Position numbers and translations under genes: made by a program. The notes under the pieces are model-generated. The model ran no database searches. It was given only the letters and a program-made list of their open reading frames with translations, and was not told where the DNA came from. DNA of 64,000 nt from an uncultured Collinsella sp. (GTDB taxonomy: Bacteria; Actinomycetota; Coriobacteriia; Coriobacteriales; Coriobacteriaceae): contig CAUEQD010000009.1 of NCBI GenBank assembly GCA_959019945.1, positions 1-64,000 of the forward strand. Direction: 5' to 3'. This document shows, piece by piece, positions 1-8,987 of this stretch (position 1 is its first letter; each line of letters opens with the position of its first letter).

Positions 1-151
1 TGCAATTACAAAAAGATGATTGGGCAAGATGTCAATCATTGTCTAACAGAGCCTTTTTTTAAGCTCTGACCTGCGGCGTCAAGCTTTTGGTCAGCTTTTG
101 GCAAGGCCTGCGAACGGAAGCATGCGATAGCGTAATGGTATTCTCTCCGCT

Positions 152-1174
152 GTGATGGTTATGGGGTTGGCCATGCTCGATAAAGGCAAACATTTTCCGC
201 AGTCATATGCAAGGATGCTATTCTCGGCCGTTGGAATTCATCAAGATGGACAGCTGCTTATAACAATTGATCCTTGGGATGAACGCCGCGCGCGTGAGCT
301 TATGCAGGAAGAGCTCATGCTTCGTCTTTACAACCACGTGTATGCGGATCCGGTCTATTGGAATAATCTTGGGGTTGAAGATCGTATCTTTCAGCTGGCA
401 TCCGCTATTGCGGTCGTTGAACCGGATGCTGTGTTCTGCGGAGCGACAGCAGCGCTGCTCTACGGCATCGGCTCGGCGTATACGCTTCTGGATAAAGTGC
501 AAGTGCTGCTGCCACGGTCTACAAGGCGTGATACGTATGAGTTCGTTGAATACAAGCGCTGGCGCCCGGGCGAAGTGTGGCGGCTTGGTCTGTTTACACT
601 GACGGATCCGTGTCGAACGGTTGTTGATATCGCGCGATCGAGCGCCTTTCGCTATGCGCTGGGTTATGTCGATGGCTTGGCCCGTGAGTACGATGTCGAG
701 CGCGAAGAGCTGCGAGCATATGCGCAGGCAAATTGTCGAGGGCTGCATGGCATCGCGCGTGCTTTTGACGTTTTTGATTATATGGATGGCAGGTCAGGCA
801 ATGGCGGTGAGTCTGAGGCGAGAGCAGCGATGATTCTCGCTGGGGTTGCCGCGCCCGAGCTTCAAGTTGAGATAACGCGGCCGGGAAACGCTGGCTATTA
901 TCTAGCAGATTATGGCTGGCAGATGCCAGACGGCTCATGGACGCTGGCAGAGCTGCATGGGCTGGGCAAGTTTGAAGACGAGGCTCAAAATAATGCAGAG
1001 CGGGCGGCGGCAAAAACGTATCGAGCGGCCCTCATGCGCGACGCGAACCTTCGCGCCATGGGCCACAACATCATTCATTTCAAACTCTCGGACACCTACG
1101 ACGTAGAATCGTTCGGTGCCATGATGCGCGGTTACGGCATTCCGACAACAAAACCCTACGCCGAATCCCGATAG
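152..1174 (+). CDS. AbiEi-like protein with predicted nuclease-fold C-terminus
   Basis: The 340-residue protein has the layout of the large actinobacterial family annotated as type IV toxin-antitoxin AbiEi-like. The N-terminal half contains a small-residue segment (GATAALLYGIG, about residues 97-107) and a TDPCRTVVDIAR motif. The C-terminal part resembles DUF559/PD-(D/E)XK nuclease folds: GESEARAAMILAG, then LADYGW, then AELHGLGKFED, where the D and E would be the metal-binding acids. No partner AbiEii toxin lies beside it, so it may be a solitary gene. GTG at 152 and ATG at 155 are adjacent possible starts. Family resemblance is by eye; an antitoxin or nuclease function is inferred only. Confidence 0.6.
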   Translation: MMVMGLAMLDKGKHFPQSYARMLFSAVGIHQDGQLLITIDPWDERRARELMQEELMLRLYNHVYADPVYWNNLGVEDRIFQLASAIAVVEPDAVFCGATAALLYGIGSAYTLLDKVQVLLPRSTRRDTYEFVEYKRWRPGEVWRLGLFTLTDPCRTVVDIARSSAFRYALGYVDGLAREYDVEREELRAYAQANCRGLHGIARAFDVFDYMDGRSGNGGESEARAAMILAGVAAPELQVEITRPGNAGYYLADYGWQMPDGSWTLAELHGLGKFEDEAQNNAERAAAKTYRAALMRDANLRAMGHNIIHFKLSDTYDVESFGAMMRGYGIPTTKPYAESR

Positions 1175-1202
1175 AGAAATCGTTCGCGGTCCACCTTCAA
1201 TA

Positions 1203-1269
1203 AGTTGCGGTGAAATACGGACTGTTGAGGCCTTTAAAGGCATGAAACAGTCCGTATTTCACCGCAACT
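1203..1269. repeat. 67-bp palindromic element with 24-bp perfect arms
   Basis: Arms at 1203-1226 and 1246-1269 are perfect reverse complements of 24 bp (core GTGAAATACGGACTGTT) around a 19-nt loop that itself holds CCTTTAAAGG. It lies between two convergent genes. A degenerate copy of the same length with an identical left arm is at 38964-39030, also between convergent genes. It probably acts as a bidirectional terminator or is a REP-like dispersed element; there is no U-tract. Confidence 0.8.
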
Positions 1270-1284
1270 CAGGTGGGGATGGGG

Positions 1285-1761
1285 TTAGTGGCGACCGTGA
1301 TGGCGGAGTTTGTCGATGGTGGAGTCGGTGCTTCGGCTGCGGGCTTCGGCGGCGCGGTCGCGGGCTTCGGCTGCGGTTTGGCGCTTGTGGCGGTAATCGA
1401 TCATGCCTTGGATGATGGGCTTGCCAAAGCTCACGACATCATCGTTGTAGATGGCGGTTCGGGCTGCGAGGAGGCAGTCGGTAAAGTCCATATGGGTCTT
1501 GCCAAAGAGTTTGACGGCAAGGGCGACAACGGTGGGCTCGTCGACCATGACGTCATCGAGCAGCCTTTTCATGGCCGCAGCAATCTCAACGCGGGGAATC
1601 TTATAGACGTCGCGCAGCGTGACCACGACGCGAGTGATGATCTCGGGGTAGACACGGGCGGTGCGCGTGGCGATGACCTTGGCGGCGCGTGGCGACAGGA
1701 TCTCGTCGTCGTCGAGCAGATAACGCAGGATGACGGTCTCGTCGATGATGGTGCTACTCAT
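1285..1761 (-). CDS. PIN-domain toxin (VapC-like)
   Basis: Predicted ribonuclease toxin of 158 residues. The start reads IIDETVILRYLLDDD, the usual first PIN acidic residue followed by the ILRYL strand. LSPRAAKVI follows. MDFTDCLLAARTA matches the central D-F-x-D-x-L-x-A PIN motif. The last acidic position, normally in a TFDK-type strand, is VVSFGKPI here, so one canonical Asp seems replaced. The tail after about residue 125 is a charged extension absent from small VapC proteins. The start overlaps the upstream antitoxin by 8 nt, typical of a co-translated pair. Confidence 0.7.
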   Translation of the reverse strand: MSSTIIDETVILRYLLDDDEILSPRAAKVIATRTARVYPEIITRVVVTLRDVYKIPRVEIAAAMKRLLDDVMVDEPTVVALAVKLFGKTHMDFTDCLLAARTAIYNDDVVSFGKPIIQGMIDYRHKRQTAAEARDRAAEARSRSTDSTIDKLRHHGRH

Positions 1762-2077
1762 GGATATCTACTTCCTCGGGACCCAAAATCGAATCGTCGC
1801 TTTCTGTGGCAAGATACTCAATCCAGGCATTGCGCTCCTCGGAGCGGCGATTGGGGTCCCCATATGCTTTGAGCGATCCATAGGCGGCGGTGCCGTCCTT
1901 TGAGCGCACGGCGACCGGCTGAAAGGGGAGCTTGCGCATGAGAATGCTCTGCGCGACAAAAAGACGGACGGCCTCGGCGAGCGATGTGCCCATGGCGTCG
2001 TAGAGACGCTCGGCATGCTGCTTGTCTTCCTCGCGAATGCGCACCTGCAGGATGGCTCGTTTTTGAGTCGATGACAT
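1754..2077 (-). CDS. RelB/DinJ-family antitoxin
   Basis: The N-terminal half (KRAILQVRIREEDKQHAE, then MGTSLAEAVRLFVAQSI) matches the ribbon-helix-helix fold of RelB/DinJ antitoxins: a DNA-binding strand followed by two helices. The remainder should bind and neutralise the downstream PIN protein. RelB-type antitoxins normally accompany RelE/YafQ toxins, so this PIN pairing is a hybrid. ATG at 2077 is preferred to GTG at 2080 because GGGAGG lies about 6 nt upstream. A palindrome about 48 bp upstream is a likely autoregulatory operator. Confidence 0.7.
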   Translation of the reverse strand: MSSTQKRAILQVRIREEDKQHAERLYDAMGTSLAEAVRLFVAQSILMRKLPFQPVAVRSKDGTAAYGSLKAYGDPNRRSEERNAWIEYLATESDDSILGPEEVDIHE

Positions 2078-2124
2078 CACTGGCCTCCCTTAATGAGCGT
2101 GCAATTTGAATAGTCAAATACAGC

Positions 2125-2144
2125 ATTGGCTAATAATAGCCAAT
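2125..2144. promoter_or_regulatory. Palindromic operator of the toxin-antitoxin operon
   Basis: ATTGGCTA-ATAA-TAGCCAAT is a perfect 8-4-8 palindrome upstream of the minus-strand antitoxin start. On the minus strand TTGGCT followed 17 nt later by TATTTG resembles a promoter overlapping it, as expected for RelB-type autorepression. Inference from position and symmetry. Confidence 0.5.
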
Positions 2145-2302
2145 CTTACAACCATTACTTTATTGCACTAGAGTAATTGAGTGTAAACGATATTACAAAC
2201 GTACTACATCCTTCAGAAATGAGCGTGAAATCTCCCTTGGATGTACGCATGTAATACACTCACCTTTATAGCTTCTAGAGAATAATTCCAACCTGCCAAA
2301 AC

Positions 2303-2328
2303 CCCTGCAATACACCCGTATTGCAGGG
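2303..2328. other. 11-bp stem-loop in the 426-bp AT-rich gap upstream of hydN
   Basis: CCCTGCAATAC and GTATTGCAGGG flank a 4-nt loop, with no U-tract after it. The gap 2078-2506 also holds the antitoxin operator and the AT-rich promoter region of the formate hydrogenlyase island. I see no further gene in it, and no FNR, FhlA or molybdenum-cofactor riboswitch signature I can defend. Confidence 0.45.
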
Positions 2329-2506
2329 CCTATGCTCAAGTTTGCCACCTGCAACTGCGTATATTTAGCCTGTATATCGTTGGAGGAACTCTATCGAAGC
2401 GCCTGTTTCGCCGCATGCATTCGATACGCCGATGCCAGGCCACGGGCGGTCTGGGACAACGTCGACAGGGTCTCTCCGGCATGGGATTCAGGAGGGAGTG
2501 AACAAC

Positions 2507-3025
2507 ATGGGCAATAAACGAGTCGTAGCCGATTCCTCACGCTGCATTGGGTGCCAAACCTGTATGGCGGCGTGCATCGAGGCGCACGATATTCCCGGCA
2601 ACATCGCCGCACCTCGCTTGCGCGTAACGCGCACCTACGAGATTTCCGCGCCGGTGGCATGTCACCACTGCGAGGACGCTCCGTGCGCGAAGGCCTGTCC
2701 TACGGGCGCCTTGTTCTTTGATCCAAAGAACCATCGCATCGGCGTCAACGAGGACAACTGCATCGGCTGCAAGAGCTGTGTCATGGCATGCCCCTTTGGC
2801 GCCGTGAGCGTGGCGACCACGCAGGTTCCGGTCTTGATGGGCGACGTTCGCGTGGGTTCGCAGACCAAGAGCTTCGTGCTCAAGTGCGACCTGTGCGTGG
2901 ACCGTCCCGGCGGTCCGGCGTGTGCCGAGGCGTGCCCGACCAAGGGCCTCACCCTGGTAGACGAGGAGCGCCTGGCAGAACTGACTGCCGAGCGTGCCCG
3001 CGCCACCATCGAAAACGAGGCGTAA
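2507..3025 (+). CDS. hydN: HydN-like electron-transfer ferredoxin
   Basis: A 172-residue soluble protein of the HydN/HycB/HyfA type carrying multiple 4Fe-4S clusters. Cys motifs in order: CIGCQTCMAAC, CHHCEDAPCAKACP, CIGCKSCVMACP and CDLCVDRPGGPACAEACP, enough for four clusters. It would carry electrons from formate dehydrogenase toward the hydrogenase. ATG at 2507 follows GGAGGG at a normal distance; fdhF begins 75 nt downstream. The specific name is inferred from position next to fdhF. Confidence 0.82.
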   Translation: MGNKRVVADSSRCIGCQTCMAACIEAHDIPGNIAAPRLRVTRTYEISAPVACHHCEDAPCAKACPTGALFFDPKNHRIGVNEDNCIGCKSCVMACPFGAVSVATTQVPVLMGDVRVGSQTKSFVLKCDLCVDRPGGPACAEACPTKGLTLVDEERLAELTAERARATIENEA

Positions 3026-3100
3026 GCGTTGGGGCGACAGGCCCAATGATTGTCAAATAAGTACCGAGTAATCGGTAGCAGAGAAAGGAAGGAGGGTGTC

Positions 3101-5323
3101 ATGGAGAAACATAAAGTGATCTGCCCGTATTGCGGCGCCGGTTGCCAGTTTAACCTCCTGGTCCAAAACGGCCAGGTCGTGGGTACCGAACCGCTCAACG
3201 GCATCACCAATCAGGGCGAGCTGTGCCTTAAAGGCATGAGCGGCTACGACTTCATCAACGACACCAAGATCTTGACTCCTCGCGTGCTGCACCCGATGAT
3301 CCGCCGCACCAAGGGCGCGGATCTTGAGCGCGTAAGCTGGGACGAGGCACTGGATTTCACCGCATCTAAGATGCAGGCCATAATTGACGAATATGGTCCT
3401 AACGCTGTCATGACCACCGGCTCTTCGCGAGGCGGCGGCAATGAGGCGAACTACGTCATGCAGAAGTTTACGCGTGCGTGCATCGGCACCCACAGCGTGG
3501 ACAACTGCGCCCGTACTTGACACGGCCCTACTGTCCTCGGTCTGATGGACACGGTTGGTTCAGGTTGCATGTCATGCTCCATCCCCGGTATGGAGGATGC
3601 GGGCTGCATTTTCCTCTTCGGCTATAACCCTGCCGATTCGCACCCCATCGTCGCAAGGCGTATCGTGCGAGCCAAAGAAAAGGGTTGCAAGATCATTGTC
3701 GCCGACCCGCGCCATATCGAAACCGCGCGTATCGCCGATATCTACCTTCCGATCAAGAACGGTTGCAATGTCGCGTTCCTCAACGCCTTTGCCAACTGCT
3801 TGGTCAACGATGGCCTCTACGCCAAGGAATTCGTCGCCGAGCACACGAACGGCTTTGACGAGTGGTGGGAGACCATCAAGAACTACACTCCCGAATCCGT
3901 ACAGGACATCACGGGTGTCGAACCCGCGCTGATCCACCAAGCTGCCGAGATGTACGCCACGGCGAAGCCTTCTGCCATCATTGGCTGGGGCATGGGCGTA
4001 TGCCAGCAGAAGCAGAACCTGAAGACGGTGCACACCATCGCCTCCATCGCCTGCGTTGCCGGCCAGATCGGCAAACCCAACTCCGGCCTCGCGCCCGTGC
4101 GTGGCCAGAACAACGTCCAGGGCTCCTGCGATATGGGCATGCTGCCCAACCTGTACCCTGGCTATCAAAAGGTCACCGACCCGGCCGCGCGCGCCAAGTT
4201 CGCCAAGGCCTGGGGCGTGCCCGAGGAGAAGCTGCCTCTCGAGGAGGGCTACAAGCTCACCGACCTGGGCCACCTGGTCGACGAGGGCAAGGTGCACTGC
4301 TTCTACAACTACGGCGAGGACCCGGTGCAGACCGAGCCCGATTCGGCCGGTATGCGCAAGACGCTCTCCGAGCTGGATCTGTTCATTTGCCAGGACATCT
4401 TTATGACGCAGACGACCATGCTCGCCGACGTTATCCTGCCCGCTACCTCTTGGGGCGAGCACGAGGGTGTCTTTACCGCATCCGACCGTAGCTTCCAGCA
4501 CTTTGATGCGGCTGTTCCGCCCAAGGGCGAGTGCCGTCACGACTGGGAGATCTTCGCGGACCTGTCCACGCGCATGGGCTACCCCATGCACTACGACAAC
4601 ACCGAGCAGATCTGGAACGAGTGCATTAGCCTGTGCCCCAACTTTGTGGGCGCGACCTACGAGAAGATGGCTCCCGAGGGCGGCTTTGCACAGTGGCCTG
4701 TCAAGAGCACCGATGTGAACGACCATGGCACCCCCGACATGTTCGCGGGCGGCAAGTTCACGACCAAGGACGGCCGTGCCAACCTGATGGCGCACGATTG
4801 GGAGGCGCCCTCCGAGCTTCCCGACGATGAGTACCCGCTCATCCTTTGCACCGTCCGCGAGGTCGGCCACTACAGCTGCCGTTCGATGACCGGCAACTGC
4901 AAGACGCTGGCACTGCTTGCCGACGAGCCTGGCTTTGTCCGCATGAATCCCGCGGACGCCGAGGCGCGCGGCATCAAGAATGGCGACATCGTCTCGATTC
5001 ACAGCCGTCGCGGCCAGGTTTACAGCCGCGCCGACGTGAGCGACCGTATCAACAAGGGCACGGTCTATATGACCTACCAGTGGTGGATCGGCAAGTGCAA
5101 CGAGCTGACCATGCACAAGGTCGACCCGGTCTCGCACACGCCCGAGGACAAGTTCTCTGCCTGCCAGGTCGACGCCATCGCCGACCAGGTGTGGGCCGAG
5201 GGCGAGGTGGAGCGTCAGTACACCGAGCTTAAGCAGGCTCTGGTGGACGCTGCCGCTCCCCAGGATGTTGAGCCCGGCGCCGCCAAGTTCGACGACGAGA
5301 CGCACGTGAACCAAATCGTGTAG
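3101..5323 (+). CDS. fdhF: Selenocysteine formate dehydrogenase H
   Basis: Molybdenum bis-MGD formate dehydrogenase that oxidises formate to CO2 for hydrogen production. The reading frame contains an in-frame TGA at 3518-3520 (codon 140, the position of Sec in E. coli FdhF). It is flanked by SVDNCART before and HGPTVLGLMDTVGSG after, matching the NCAR-x-Sec-HGP active site. With Sec the product is 740 residues, close to the family length (715 in E. coli). The N-terminal CPYCGAGCQFNLLV, with a later LCLKG Cys, binds 4Fe-4S. GAGCQFNLLV is preceded by a strong AAGGAAGGAGGG site. A SECIS-like hairpin follows the UGA, and selA, selB and tRNA-Sec lie 15-20 kb downstream. Automatic annotation would split this gene in two. 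Confidence 0.95.
3518..3560 (+). promoter_or_regulatory. UGA-Sec codon and bacterial SECIS hairpin
   Basis: TGA at 3518-3520 is followed by TGTCC (3532-3536), loop TCGGTCTGAT and GGACA (3547-3551). The loop contains GGTCTG, matching the GGUCU apical motif of E. coli fdhF that SelB recognises, at the right distance from the UGA. Confidence 0.82.
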
Positions 5324-5344
5324 TCCCGTTCTCGTTGGCTTTTT

Positions 5345-5379
5345 GGGCCGGGCGTCCAAGCGCATCGGACGCCCGGCCC
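5345..5379 (+). terminator. Strong stem-loop between fdhF and hyfA
   Basis: GGGCCGGGCGTCC and GGACGCCCGGCCC form a perfect 13-bp stem with a 9-nt loop. It is followed by GTTATTTTG rather than a clean U-run, so it could be a partial terminator, attenuator or mRNA-stabilising structure that sets the fdhF to hyf ratio. Confidence 0.6.
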
Positions 5380-5401
5380 GTTATTTTGAAAGGAAGTGGG
5401 G

Positions 5402-6019
5402 ATGAACCGCTTCATCGATATCAACCCGGAGAGGTGCATCGGCTGCGGAACATGCCAGTCCGCCTGTGCAGATGCCCACCGGATGCAGGGTCTTCAGGAC
5501 ACGCCGCGTCTGGCGCTCGTGAAGACCGGCGGCATCTCGGCCGCCCTGGCCTGCCACCATTGCGAGGGTGCCCCTTGCGCCGAGGTCTGCCCGGTGAACG
5601 CCATCGAGCACGATGGCGACCGCATCCACGTTAAGGAGCAGGAGTGCATCGGGTGCAGGCTGTGCGCCATCGCGTGCCCCTTCGGCGCCATCCATCCGGA
5701 CGGCACGTCTATTGCCGGTGTCGCAGGCATGTGCGACCCGACGCCTTCGTACCCCAAGTCCCTGAGCAGCCTGCTTACGTGGGCGCCCGGCCAGTACACC
5801 TGTGCCGTCAAGTGCGACCTGTGCGCCTTCGACCCCGAGGGTCCGCACTGCGTGGCGGCTTGCCCCACCAAGGCGCTCACCGTCATGGGCGGCGCGGCGG
5901 ATCGCGAACTCGACGAGGCCAAGCGCCTGCGTTCGATTCAGAACGGCCCTGCCGTCGACGTGTCGGCTGTGGCCCAGGGTCTGTCCGAGAAAGCAGAAGG
6001 GAGCGTAAACAATGGATAG
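5402..6019 (+). CDS. hyfA: Hydrogenase-4 component A, 4Fe-4S protein
   Basis: 205 residues, the same length as E. coli HyfA. It starts MNRF and carries CIGCGTCQSAC, CHHCEGAPCAEVCP, CIGCRLCAIACP and CDLCAFDPEGPHCVAACP, arranged for four 4Fe-4S clusters. It would link formate dehydrogenase to the membrane hydrogenase. ATG at 5402 follows AAAGGAAG. Its stop overlaps the hyfB start, indicating translational coupling. Confidence 0.87.
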   Translation: MNRFIDINPERCIGCGTCQSACADAHRMQGLQDTPRLALVKTGGISAALACHHCEGAPCAEVCPVNAIEHDGDRIHVKEQECIGCRLCAIACPFGAIHPDGTSIAGVAGMCDPTPSYPKSLSSLLTWAPGQYTCAVKCDLCAFDPEGPHCVAACPTKALTVMGGAADRELDEAKRLRSIQNGPAVDVSAVAQGLSEKAEGSVNNG

Positions 6020-8030
6020 CATGACGCTGTTTATCGCATCGCTTGCCGTCTCGTGCATCGGTGCGCTCGCCTCGGTTCTGCTGATTCGCGCCGATAACGC
6101 CGCCAAGACCGCCGGCTGCCTGATCGGCGCCGTCGCGGCCGCGCTGTCGTTCATCGCGGGCCTCGAGGCCGTGCTTGGCGACGTTACGTCCCTCAACACG
6201 GTCTTCTTCTTCCCGTTCGCCCGTCTCGAGCTCTTGCTCAACGGCCTTGCGGGCCTGATCGTGGTCCTCATCTCGATCCTCGCCTTTGCGGGCTTCATCT
6301 ACGGTCTGTCCTACTTCGACGAGTACCCGGGCAAGGTCGGGCGCGCCGGCTTCTTCATGAACACCTTCGTCGCCTCCATGATGCTCGTCATCACGGCCGA
6401 CAACGTGTTCTGGTTCTTGGTCGCCTTTGAGCTCATGTCGCTTACGAGCTACTTCCTTGTCGTCATCGAGGAGAACAAGAACTCCATTAGGGGCGGTTGG
6501 CTCTACTTCGTCATCGCGCACGTGGGCTTCGTCCTCATCATGGCGAGCTTCCTGCTCATGACCAACGGCGTGGGCGGTTCCTTCAGCTTCAGTGATTTCC
6601 GTACGCATGACTTTGGACCCGCCGTCTCCTCCGTGTGCTTCGTCCTCGCGTTCTTCGGATTCGGTGCAAAGGCCGGTATCATCCCGCTGCACTCCTGGCT
6701 GCCCCAGGCGCACCCCGAGGCGCCGTCCAACGTGTCCGCCCTCATGTCCGGCGGCATGATTAAGATCGGCATCCTGGGAATCCTCAAGGTCGGTCTCGAC
6801 CTGCTCGCGGGTTCGGGCGTCCAGCTCTGGTGGGGCCTCATGGTCCTGGTGTTCGGATCCATCTCGTCGGTCCTGGGCGTCGTCTACGCTCTCCACGAGC
6901 ACGACATCAAGCGCCTGCTGGCCTACCACTCCGTCGAAAACATTGGCATCATCTTGCTCGGTGTCGGCGCGTCCATGACGGCGCACGCCCTGGGCAACGA
7001 CGTCATCGCGACGATCGCGCTCATGGCCGCCCTCTACCACACGCTCAACCACGCCATGTTCAAGGGCGAACTGTTCCTCGGCGCGGGCTCCCTGCTCTAT
7101 GCCACGGGTACGCGCAACATGGAGAAGATGGGCGGTCTGTTCCGCCGCATGCCGGTCACGGCCGTCTGCTTCCTCATCGGTGCCCTTGCCATCTCGGCCA
7201 TCCCGCCGCTCAACGGCTTCGTTTCCGAGTGGTTTACCTACCAGTCCCTGTTCAACATCTCGACGCTCTCCGACCCGGTCGTCATGGTGTTCGCCGTCGC
7301 CTCCGCGGCCGCCCTCGCCATCACCGGTGCCCTGGCCGTCACGTGCTTCGTGAAGGCCTACGGCGTCTCGTTCGCGAGCAGCCCTCGTTCCCAGGAGGCT
7401 GCGAACGCCAAGGAGTCCCCGGCTCCGATGTTGTTCTCGCAGATGCTCCTCGCGGCCATCTGCGTGGTGCTGGGAATCGGCTCTCCCGTCATCGCCCCGG
7501 TTCTGGGCGACGTCGCCCAGAGCGTGCTTTCCGGCTCCGCCGTCACAGCCACCTCGGGCGTCTCTCTCGTGAATGAGATTTCCGGTGCCGCTACTTCCAC
7601 CCCCGCGATCGCCATCGCGCTCGTGGTCCTCACCGGCCTCGCGTTCGCGTTGAGGTCCTGCCTCGGCACCAAGGCCCCCGCTAAGAAGACCGACCCTTGG
7701 GCGTGTGGCTATGAGCCCAACGAGCACATGCCCGTCGTCGCCACGAGCTTCGCGTCCGACGTCGAGCTCTTCATGGGCCCGCTCTATACCCTGCGCGAGG
7801 TATGCACCAAGATCTGCTGGTCCATCGCGCACGTGTTCCAGAAGCTCACCGGTGTCGCCCAGGGCGTCGAGCCCCTGCCCGACCGCTTCCTGGTCGATGC
7901 ACCGAGCGAGGGTGCCGACAAGCTGGCCGGCCTCGCCTCCAAGATCGAGGGCGGCAACTACTCCGTATACATCTGCTACATCGTCGCGGCGCTCGTGGTC
8001 TTCCTCGTGCTCGCCGTGGTCATGGTCTAG
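6012..8030 (+). CDS. hyfB: Hydrogenase-4 component B, NuoL-like membrane subunit
   Basis: 672 residues, highly hydrophobic, matching HyfB/HycC length (E. coli HyfB 672). It is a proton-pumping antiporter-like (Mrp/NuoL) integral membrane protein. Conserved features include an early Glu helix (WFLVAFELMSLTSYFLVV), FGAKAGIIPLHSWLPQAHPEAPSNVSALMSG with a channel Lys, and HDIKRLLAYHSVENIGII. A hydrophilic loop around residues 560-630 precedes a last membrane helix (YSVYICYIVAALVVFLVL). It overlaps hyfA by 8 nt and is 17 nt from hyfC. Confidence 0.9.
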   Translation: MDSMTLFIASLAVSCIGALASVLLIRADNAAKTAGCLIGAVAAALSFIAGLEAVLGDVTSLNTVFFFPFARLELLLNGLAGLIVVLISILAFAGFIYGLSYFDEYPGKVGRAGFFMNTFVASMMLVITADNVFWFLVAFELMSLTSYFLVVIEENKNSIRGGWLYFVIAHVGFVLIMASFLLMTNGVGGSFSFSDFRTHDFGPAVSSVCFVLAFFGFGAKAGIIPLHSWLPQAHPEAPSNVSALMSGGMIKIGILGILKVGLDLLAGSGVQLWWGLMVLVFGSISSVLGVVYALHEHDIKRLLAYHSVENIGIILLGVGASMTAHALGNDVIATIALMAALYHTLNHAMFKGELFLGAGSLLYATGTRNMEKMGGLFRRMPVTAVCFLIGALAISAIPPLNGFVSEWFTYQSLFNISTLSDPVVMVFAVASAAALAITGALAVTCFVKAYGVSFASSPRSQEAANAKESPAPMLFSQMLLAAICVVLGIGSPVIAPVLGDVAQSVLSGSAVTATSGVSLVNEISGAATSTPAIAIALVVLTGLAFALRSCLGTKAPAKKTDPWACGYEPNEHMPVVATSFASDVELFMGPLYTLREVCTKICWSIAHVFQKLTGVAQGVEPLPDRFLVDAPSEGADKLAGLASKIEGGNYSVYICYIVAALVVFLVLAVVMV

Positions 8031-8047
8031 AGAGGGGAGAGGATATT

Positions 8048-8971
8048 ATGAACATCGTTCTTGCGATAGCGCAGGGCCTCGTGGTCATGCTGGTCGCGCC
8101 CTTCTTCTCCGGCCTCGCCCGTGTGATTCGCGCGAAGATGCACAATCGCCGCGGTCCGTCCATCCTTCAGGATTACCGGGACCTCGCGAAGCTCATGGCG
8201 CGTCCCGAGTCCGTGAGTTCCGACTCGAGTTTCGTGCTGCGCATCATGCCGCCGCTGTTCCTCGCGGTGTCGTTCATGCTCGCCATGGGCCTGCCCATGT
8301 TCACGCTCGATAGCCCCATGCCCGTCTTCGGTGACGCCATCACCATCATGTACGCGCTCGCGCTGTCCCGCTTCTTCTTCGCGCTGTCCGGCGTGGATTC
8401 CTCCAACGCCTACGCGGGCTTCGGCGGTATCCGCGAGCTCCTCATGAGCGTGCTCATCGAGCCGTCCATGCTCATCGCGCTGTTTACCGTCGCCATCGTG
8501 TGCGGCTCCACGGACATTGCGACCATAGGTCAGCACATCGTTACGGGCAACGTCTCGAGCGTCGTTGCCGTCATCCTCGCCGGCGTCGCCTTTGCGGCCG
8601 CCTGTTACATGGAGCTCGGCAAGCTGCCGTTTGACCAGGCCGAGGCCGAGCAGGAGCTCCAGGAGGGCCCGCTCGCCGAGCTCTCCGGCCCGTCCCTGGC
8701 CATGATGAAGCTCGCCATGGGCATGAAGCAGGTCGTGGTCGTCGCTTGGTTCACCTCCATCTTCATCCCCTGGGGAGAGCCCGCGACCATCGGCGTCACC
8801 GCTCTCGTGGGCGCCGTCGTCTTCCTCGTCAAGTGCCTGGTCGATTTCGTCGTCTGCGGCGTGCTCGAGAATTCCGTTTCCCGTTCGCGCTTCAAGGTGC
8901 TCGGTAACCAGACCTGGGCCGTCGTCGGCATCGCGGTCCTCGCGTTCGTCTTCGTTGTCGTAGGCGTGTAG
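8048..8971 (+). CDS. hyfC: Hydrogenase-4 component C, NuoH-like membrane subunit
   Basis: 307-residue NuoH/HycD-like membrane subunit that anchors the peripheral hydrogenase arm. Family signatures are RGPSILQDYRDLAKL near the N-terminus and LPFDQAEAEQELQEGP, a Glu-rich loop of the quinone/coupling site region. ATG at 8048 follows AGAGGGGAGAGGA; a longer upstream reading in this frame is not real because it lies inside hyfB. Confidence 0.9.
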   Translation: MNIVLAIAQGLVVMLVAPFFSGLARVIRAKMHNRRGPSILQDYRDLAKLMARPESVSSDSSFVLRIMPPLFLAVSFMLAMGLPMFTLDSPMPVFGDAITIMYALALSRFFFALSGVDSSNAYAGFGGIRELLMSVLIEPSMLIALFTVAIVCGSTDIATIGQHIVTGNVSSVVAVILAGVAFAAACYMELGKLPFDQAEAEQELQEGPLAELSGPSLAMMKLAMGMKQVVVVAWFTSIFIPWGEPATIGVTALVGAVVFLVKCLVDFVVCGVLENSVSRSRFKVLGNQTWAVVGIAVLAFVFVVVGV

Positions 8972-8987
8972 GGAGAAGGGAGAAACT

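Noticed and set aside
1203..1269. Invertible promoter formed by the 24-bp arms
   Set aside because: The 19-nt loop cannot hold a promoter and the position between convergent genes fits termination better.
3518..3520. TGA read as the end of one gene and fdhF as two separate genes
   Set aside because: The flanks match the FdhF Sec140 active site, a SECIS hairpin follows, and selABC is present.
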